Assembly (NCBI GenBank): GCA_900542495.1
Contig: UQNW01000032.1
Span: 1-26,882 of the forward strand
Direction: 5' to 3'
Length of the DNA: 26,882 bases
From: an uncultured Roseburia sp.
GTDB taxonomy: Bacteria > Bacillota > Clostridia > Lachnospirales > Lachnospiraceae
Shown one piece after another: positions 22,837 through 26,882 of this stretch (its first letter is position 1; the number at the start of each line of letters is the position of its first letter). The notes under the pieces were generated by a model. It made no database searches. It was not told where the DNA came from and saw nothing but the letters and a program-made list of their open reading frames with translations. The translations under genes were made by a program, and so were the position numbers.

Positions 22837-23673
22837 TTATTCACATATCTTGGCTCCCGGGAAAAAATACTGTAAAATCATTTTATAATCATCACCGTTT
22901 TCTGCCATTTTCTGTGCCGTGTACTGGCTCAATCCAAATCCATGCCCACGTCCTTTCGTTACGATCCTGACTTTTCCGTCTTCCAGCTCTGTCACAGTAA
23001 AATTCGCAGATTTCAATCCAAGTATCCCGCGTAATTCCTCTCCGGTATAAGATATGCCATCCATTTCTGCCTTTGTCACATACCCTGTACTGTCCTTCTC
23101 CTCAATCGTAATATCCCGATCCAGATACAACACCGAAAGGTATTCTTTTGCCTGTGCATCCTCATAGCACGGTACACTGCAAAGATAGGGCATATCCGAA
23201 TCTGGATATAATTCCTGCATATTTCTCGTATTCCCCGCACTTACCGCGTGATATGCCGCATATATGTAATGCCCCTGATACTGCAGCGTCTCGCCCTTTG
23301 TCTCTGCGACCGCTTCCTTTATCTTAGCCTCTGCCTCGGAAAAATAGTTTCCCCACAACTCCTGCAGTTCCTCTAACTTCATCTGTCCGGGTGTCTCTGT
23401 CCCCATTTCTTCTGCTGCCACGAGATTCGTCCGGGCGATCACGCACTGCGCCTTGAGGCACTCCTTCGGTGCGTCTGCACTGATCTCCTTTGCGACAATC
23501 AAAAAAAGCCTGTCCGCGTCCTTCTCTTCTTCCGCTGTGCCCTCCACATTTCCCAGCAGCTCTTCCAGCTGCATTTTCTGATAAAAAATAGTAAAAAAAA
23601 GTGGGATCAGAAGTATCAGTAAAAGGACGGTCAGCATTGTATTTATTTTTTTTGCAAGTCTGTTTTTACGCAT
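22837..23673 (-). CDS. spoIID: Stage II sporulation protein D (peptidoglycan lytic transglycosylase)
   Basis: A 278-aa membrane-anchored enzyme of the engulfment machinery. It trims septal peptidoglycan with SpoIIM and SpoIIP. A transmembrane helix spans about 12-31. The SpoIID core starts LFLIVAKEISADAPKECLKA, with the catalytic Glu at residue 63 and AQCVIARTN after it. YHAVSAGNT, a Cys pair in LCSVPCYED (probable zinc ligands as in clostridial SpoIID) and the C-terminal GRGHGFGLSQYTAQKMAENG follow. The frame opens 8 codons upstream, but the ATG at 23673 has GGAG seven bases before it. That ribosome binding site is part of a hairpin (23681-23712) with a possible sporulation -10 box. The spoIIQ-like gene follows 76 nt downstream. 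Confidence 0.92.
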   Translation of the reverse strand: MRKNRLAKKINTMLTVLLLILLIPLFFTIFYQKMQLEELLGNVEGTAEEEKDADRLFLIVAKEISADAPKECLKAQCVIARTNLVAAEEMGTETPGQMKLEELQELWGNYFSEAEAKIKEAVAETKGETLQYQGHYIYAAYHAVSAGNTRNMQELYPDSDMPYLCSVPCYEDAQAKEYLSVLYLDRDITIEEKDSTGYVTKAEMDGISYTGEELRGILGLKSANFTVTELEDGKVRIVTKGRGHGFGLSQYTAQKMAENGDDYKMILQYFFPGAKICE

Positions 23674-23680
23674 AAAAAAT

Positions 23681-23712
23681 CTCCATCTCATATACAAGTA
23701 TATGAAATGGAG
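23681..23712 (-). promoter_or_regulatory. Hairpin over the spoIID ribosome binding site
   Basis: CTCCAT-C-TCATATAC (23681-23695) pairs with GTATATGA-A-ATGGAG (23698-23712), 14 of 15 pairs with a very small loop. On the minus strand the stem is followed by ATTTTTT and then the spoIID ATG, so the 3' arm contains the GGAG of spoIID. On the other side it is also next to T6, so it can act as a two-way terminator after rsmA. The minus-strand CATATACT (23704-23697) resembles a sigma-E -10 box. Confidence 0.7.
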
Positions 23713-23725
23713 TGCTTTTTTATAA

Positions 23726-24598
23726 TTATTTTTTCAATCTGTTTCCAATGATATTGCTCAGTTTTGCAAACTGCTCCAGCGTCAGTGCCTCACCGCGGAT
23801 TGTCACCGGAACACCAAGTTCTTCAATACTCTCCTGAATATCTTCCTTGGAAAGGTGGATATCCGGCGCATTGTTCAGCCCATTCGCCAACGTTTTTCTG
23901 CGCTGGTTAAAAGATGCCCGAATGATCTTAAACATCAGTTTTTCATCATCCACCTGTACCGGCACTTCCTTGTGTCTGGTGAGACGGATCACTGCACTTC
24001 CAACGTTAGGGCGCGGCATAAAACAGTTCGGTGGAACGATCGCCACGATTTCCGGTTTTGCATAGTACTGTACTGCAAGGGAAAGTGCTCCGTAATCTTT
24101 TGTGCCAGGTCCTACCTGCATACGGTCTGCCACTTCCTTCTGCACCATGATCGTAATGCTGTCAATTGGAACATGGCTTTCGAACAAGCCCATAATGATC
24201 GGTGTTGTAATATAATATGGAAGGTTTGCCACTACTTTGATCGGCCTGCCGCCATTCTTTTCCTCTGCCAGCCGGTTGATATCGACTTTTAAAATATCAT
24301 CATTGATAACTTCCACATTATCGTAAGCACTCAATGTATCCGCCAGAATCGGGATCAGGTTCTTGTCGATCTCCACTGCTGCCACTTCCCTCGCATTCTC
24401 GCAGAGATACTGTGTCATTGTGCCGATTCCCGGTCCGATCTCTAACACAAAATCCTCTTTTGTAATGCCGGATTCCTCAATGATCTTCTCTAACACATGC
24501 GTGTCGATCAGGAAATTCTGTCCAAATTTTTTCTGAAAATTAAAATTATATTTCTGTAAAACTTCTATGGTATTCTGTGGAATTCCAAGTGTTGCCAT
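23726..24598 (-). CDS. rsmA: 16S rRNA (adenine-N6,N6) dimethyltransferase RsmA/KsgA
   Basis: A 290-aa SAM-dependent enzyme that dimethylates two adjacent adenosines (A1518 and A1519 in E. coli numbering) in the 3' hairpin of 16S rRNA late in small-subunit assembly. It has KKFGQNFLID near the N-terminus, SAM motif I LEIGPGIGTMTQYL, the acidic AAVEIDKNL, the catalytic NLPYYIT and the C-terminal FNQRRKTLANGL typical of the family. AGAGG precedes the ATG at 24598. Its 103-nt upstream gap contains hairpin repeat copy 3. The downstream hairpin at 23681-23712 can end its transcript before spoIID. Confidence 0.96.
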   Translation of the reverse strand: MATLGIPQNTIEVLQKYNFNFQKKFGQNFLIDTHVLEKIIEESGITKEDFVLEIGPGIGTMTQYLCENAREVAAVEIDKNLIPILADTLSAYDNVEVINDDILKVDINRLAEEKNGGRPIKVVANLPYYITTPIIMGLFESHVPIDSITIMVQKEVADRMQVGPGTKDYGALSLAVQYYAKPEIVAIVPPNCFMPRPNVGSAVIRLTRHKEVPVQVDDEKLMFKIIRASFNQRRKTLANGLNNAPDIHLSKEDIQESIEELGVPVTIRGEALTLEQFAKLSNIIGNRLKK

Positions 24599-24630
24599 AT
24601 ATTTCCTCTTTCTTATATGTCTTCTCTAGT

Positions 24631-24677
24631 GATTACAAAACTCAGATGTACGTTATATAAATTAGAGTTGTGTAATC
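24631..24677. repeat. 47-bp hairpin repeat, copy 3 (upstream of rsmA)
   Basis: GATTACAAAACTC (24631-24643) pairs with GAGTTGTGTAATC (24665-24677), 12 of 13 pairs around a 21-nt loop. It has the same length, stem size and AACTC/GAGTT core as copy 1, but the outer arms differ (GATTAC instead of ATTGTG). Membership in the family is therefore less certain. No T-run is present. Confidence 0.55.
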
Positions 24678-24700
24678 GTCTAATATATCTTTTAACCGTT

Positions 24701-25120
24701 TTATTTTTTCTGCAAAAGTCCTGCGTTTTCTTCGAATAAACGGTCTAAAAATTCTGCATACAGACGGTTAAATGTCTCGTGGAATGTTGCTGCTACATTC
24801 GCATCCTGATTTCCGTACATCTGTGCTTCCTCAAAAATCGCAAAAGCGGTCTCGTACAAATCCGGGTTTTTGTCATAAAATACTTCCGTCAATCCGTCCT
24901 GAAACGCAAACTGTGCTTCCTGTGAAAGATTATCTTTAAAATCCTCTTTGGAAATGCATCCGCCCTCCTCATAATCGGACAGGTAAATATGTCCGCCTGC
25001 GGATGTCACAAAATCCTCAAATGCTTCTTTTACGTCCTCATATGTTACCGGAACATAGTTTTCCTCCCAGTAACGGTCGAAGGTTTCTTTATCTGGAAAT
25101 GCTGCTAAAATATCTTCCAT
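24701..25120 (-). CDS. Small acidic protein of unknown function
   Basis: A 139-aa acidic soluble protein beginning MEDILAAFPDKETFDRYW, with no signal peptide or membrane helix. It is rich in Phe, Tyr, Asp and Glu and predicted mainly helical (FEDFVTSAGGHIYLSDYEEG, then FHETFNRLYAEFLDRLFEE). I recognise no domain. It is real by its ribosome binding site, AAGGAG seven bases before the ATG, and by its isolated, non-shadow position between the methyltransferase gene and rsmA. A hairpin repeat (25136-25181) ends just 6 nt upstream of that ribosome binding site. No terminator is visible between it and rsmA, so the two could share a transcript. Confidence 0.7.
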   Translation of the reverse strand: MEDILAAFPDKETFDRYWEENYVPVTYEDVKEAFEDFVTSAGGHIYLSDYEEGGCISKEDFKDNLSQEAQFAFQDGLTEVFYDKNPDLYETAFAIFEEAQMYGNQDANVAATFHETFNRLYAEFLDRLFEENAGLLQKK

Positions 25121-25135
25121 GTGGGTTCTCCTTAT

Positions 25136-25181
25136 ATTGTGAAACTCAAATTCAATCCACGTTTTCTATGAGTTTCGCGGT
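25136..25181. repeat. 46-bp hairpin repeat, copy 2 (downstream of the methyltransferase gene)
   Basis: ATTGTGAAACTCA (25136-25148) pairs with TGAGTTTCGCGGT (25169-25181), 13 pairs including G-T wobbles, around a 20-nt loop. ACTCAAATTCA is shared with copy 1. On the minus strand its left half, AAACTCATAGAAAACGTG, matches the left end of the 207-nt element (AAACTCCTAGAAAACGTG) at 17 of 18 positions. This links the short and long forms. Confidence 0.75.
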
Positions 25182-25204
25182 TTTCTACTACTATGCCTAT
25201 ATTA

Positions 25205-26488
25205 TCATATCTTACAATCGTTTCGCAATAATGTATACAATGTCGGCTGCAGATGAAACTCCTGACACATGTTTTCGACTTCCGACAGGTATTTTTTTCT
25301 GGCAGATGAAGGCACTACCGGGTGGCGGACTGCACGGATCAGGATATTTTTCGGTGTGTGCTCAAAGTCAATAAATTCGAGCAGTTGCGTTTTGTAACCG
25401 CAGCATTCTAACAGATTTGCACGGATTGCATCAGTCGTGAGCGCCGAAAAACGCTCTTTGATAATGCCATACCGGGTAAGCAGGGAATAGTCCTCGCTCT
25501 GTATCTGCTTATTTACCTCATGCTGACAGCATGGTACGGAGAAAATCATTTTTGCATTCCACTTAATCGCATTATAAAGCGCAAAATCTGTTGCTGTGTC
25601 GCAGGCGTGAAGTGTCACCACCATATCCACATCAAATGGTGTCTGGAACCCATTGATATCGCCCAGTTCAAACCGCAGATTGTCGTATCCGTATTTTGCT
25701 GCCGCCTGATTACATTTTTCAATGACATCCTTTTTCAGGTCCAGACCAAGCATCTGCACCTTCATATGTCTGATTTCGGTAAAATAGTAATACATGATAA
25801 AAGTCAGATATGACTTTCCACATCCGAAGTCGATAATGTGAATCTCCCCGCCTTTGTATTCCCGGATTCCGTCATCGATGATCTCAATAAAACGGTTGAT
25901 CTGGCGGAACTTATCGTACATGGATTTTACTACTTTTCCTTCTTTTGTAAAAATACCCATATCGACAAGCGGCGGTATTACCTGCCCTTCCTCTAAAATG
26001 TAGTTTTTCTTGCGGTTATGCTCTGTTGCAGTATCGTTTTTATGCGCTTCTTTCAAAGTCTTTGCTTTCAATGTGACCGCACCTTTCTTTGAAACCAACA
26101 GACTGTATTCTTTTGTCTCATTCCACGCATTCACCTGCAAAAAGGTTTCATGCATCACTTCCATAAGAAATCCTGGCAGATCCTCTGTCCCGAAATTATC
26201 GTGGAACACCTGCTTGTCTGTATATTTTGCTGCCTGATAGCCTTCGCCTTTTTTCTCGATTACGATTTTCTTATACTGGCAGTCTTTCGCTGCAGGCTTA
26301 CTGATAATTATTTTCATTAACGGATTAGAGGCTAATTTCTCAATCGCCGCGATCCAGTCCTCATTTGCCGCAAATGACTTTTCCTCTCCTGCCTCGTTTG
26401 TAAAAATCACAAGGCATTTCTCTTTTTCTCCCGGCTGCCGCTCTTCACAGCCATATTCTCCGTCAAAAATCTGTTTTAATTTCCACAT
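25205..26488 (-). CDS. Class I SAM-dependent methyltransferase (Methyltransf_32-like)
   Basis: A 427-aa soluble protein. The N-terminal half (about 1-200) is a less conserved domain ending in RKKNYILEEGQVIPPLVDMG. The second half is a Rossmann methyltransferase. SAM motif I is IIDFGCGKSYLTFI, the acidic ribose-binding strand is LGLDLKKDVIEKC, LHACDTATDFALY follows and a later strand holds SVPCCQHE. The last motif and overall order resemble the METTL25/RRNAD-type Methyltransf_32 family, but the substrate is unknown; RNA is a guess. AGGAG precedes the ATG at nine bases. It appears to be a single-gene unit with a promoter at 26515-26543. Confidence 0.85.
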   Translation of the reverse strand: MWKLKQIFDGEYGCEERQPGEKEKCLVIFTNEAGEEKSFAANEDWIAAIEKLASNPLMKIIISKPAAKDCQYKKIVIEKKGEGYQAAKYTDKQVFHDNFGTEDLPGFLMEVMHETFLQVNAWNETKEYSLLVSKKGAVTLKAKTLKEAHKNDTATEHNRKKNYILEEGQVIPPLVDMGIFTKEGKVVKSMYDKFRQINRFIEIIDDGIREYKGGEIHIIDFGCGKSYLTFIMYYYFTEIRHMKVQMLGLDLKKDVIEKCNQAAAKYGYDNLRFELGDINGFQTPFDVDMVVTLHACDTATDFALYNAIKWNAKMIFSVPCCQHEVNKQIQSEDYSLLTRYGIIKERFSALTTDAIRANLLECCGYKTQLLEFIDFEHTPKNILIRAVRHPVVPSSARKKYLSEVENMCQEFHLQPTLYTLLRNDCKI

Positions 26489-26514
26489 GCTCGAATGCTC
26501 CTGTTTTTAAGCAT

Positions 26515-26543
26515 ATTATATATGCATCTGCCCAAATTGTATA
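26515..26543 (-). promoter_or_regulatory. Promoter of the methyltransferase gene
   Basis: On the minus strand a perfect TATAAT (26520-26515) lies 27 nt before the start codon. TATACA (26543-26538) fits 17 nt upstream as a moderate -35. Confidence 0.6.
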
Positions 26544-26610
26544 TTGCTTTTTCAACTGATATCATCACATACCCTGCTTCCATATTTCCCTAAAATCTCC
26601 TTTACCCCCT

Positions 26611-26787
26611 ATCTCCCAGTGTTATGATACTTATTACGGCAGGATAGAGCGTGGGGACAGCACCCCCTCCGCCGAGTTTATGCTGCGGATTTCTAAATAC
26701 TTTAATTTATTGGTGGAAGATGTCTTCCATGAGATTACAGCAAACGTAGTAGTAATGTCTATCAAAAGGCTTTTACATATTAGATAA
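26611..26787 (+). pseudogene. Remnant of an XRE-family helix-turn-helix regulator
   Basis: The plus frame ending at the TAA 26785-26787 reads ISQCYDTYYGRIERGDSTPS from 26611 and continues AEFMLRISKYFNLLVEDVFHE. This is the recognition-helix end and following helices of a Cro/CI (XRE) DNA-binding domain, where the usual pattern is IERGxxxPSxxxLxRIAxxLxVxxxDLF. The first two helices (the usual LREEKGLTQEELA part) are missing. No start codon or ribosome binding site exists in frame upstream, and the frame is closed by a TGA near 26557. It looks like a truncated relic of a regulator carried by an integrative element or prophage. The rest of the right edge (26788-26882) is AT-rich and shows no gene. 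Confidence 0.6.
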
Positions 26788-26882
26788 AAGCATGTAAAAT
26801 TTCTTTTACATAGCTTAATTGCGGTCTATTTAGCTTGTTTCTTGACTACTCAGGAAAAATATTTCTACCCTCGCCCCACCTG

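Noticed and set aside
26640..26690. A riboswitch or structured RNA suggested by GGGG..CCCC and CCGC..GCGG pairs
   Set aside because: The same bases encode a clear XRE-domain peptide (IERGDSTPSAEF), which explains the sequence better.
1..26882. CRISPR array, insertion sequence or phage gene cluster
   Set aside because: No regularly spaced repeats, transposase, integrase or phage structural genes were seen; the only mobile-element hints are the hairpin repeats and the XRE relic.

Overview
The window looks like the chromosome of a low-GC, Gram-positive gut Clostridia of the family Lachnospiraceae, most like Roseburia or Agathobacter (Eubacterium) rectale. This rests on the gene families: paired SpoIID/SpoIIQ sporulation proteins, a split transketolase, a GGNGT-type phosphofructokinase, and the clostridial families that match my memory of DUF5711, DUF6062 and DUF6553. 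It also rests on strong AGGAG-type ribosome binding sites and TTGACA/TATAAT promoters. The genus is an inference. Most genes lie on the minus strand.

Layout. 1-180: two tandem strong promoters firing leftward out of the window, probably those of an rRNA operon. 462-3797: a minus-strand envelope operon (LysM protein, DUF5711-like protein, CvpA-like protein). 4043-5808: the two halves of transketolase. 5833-10528: a housekeeping block on the minus strand (6-phosphofructokinase, dnaX, ybaB, recR), interrupted by an oppositely oriented DUF6062-like gene at 6623-7393. 10699-10790: tRNA-Ser(CGA) on the plus strand, back to back with the pfk promoter. 10862-14135: a copper-efflux locus (CsoR repressor, its operator, and a CopA ATPase that carries a CopZ-like domain at its C-terminus). 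14239-15132: a DUF6553-like gene whose leader holds a 207-nt highly structured element. 15150-18256: a sodium:neurotransmitter-symporter-family transporter and glucose-6-phosphate isomerase. 18337-19994: a DEAD-box RNA helicase with a DbpA-type C-terminus. 20280-21997: a cytoplasmic TPR-GGDEF diguanylate cyclase. 22011-24598: spoIIQ-like, spoIID and rsmA/ksgA. 24701-26520: a small acidic protein of unknown function and a methyltransferase. 26611-26787: a remnant of an XRE-type DNA-binding protein that suggests an old mobile element.

How the genes work together. Central carbon metabolism (PFK, GPI, transketolase) and genome maintenance/RNA housekeeping (DnaX, YbaB, RecR, RsmA, DEAD-box helicase) are interleaved with accessory stress and developmental genes. 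The copper locus is a self-contained circuit: CsoR should repress at an ATACCCC-TAT-GGGGTAT operator just downstream of its -10 box, and copper should release it to give the efflux pump.

The most unusual signals are non-coding or translational. (1) An internal, in-frame, well-placed ribosome binding site and ATG in copA could release a free 64-aa CopZ chaperone from the same gene. (2) A 207-nt folded element sits in the leader of the DUF6553-like gene, and three 46-47-nt hairpins elsewhere share its GTGAAACTC-type ends, pointing to a dispersed repeat family. (3) A near-perfect hairpin upstream of spoIID contains the spoIID ribosome binding site and a possible sporulation -10 box.
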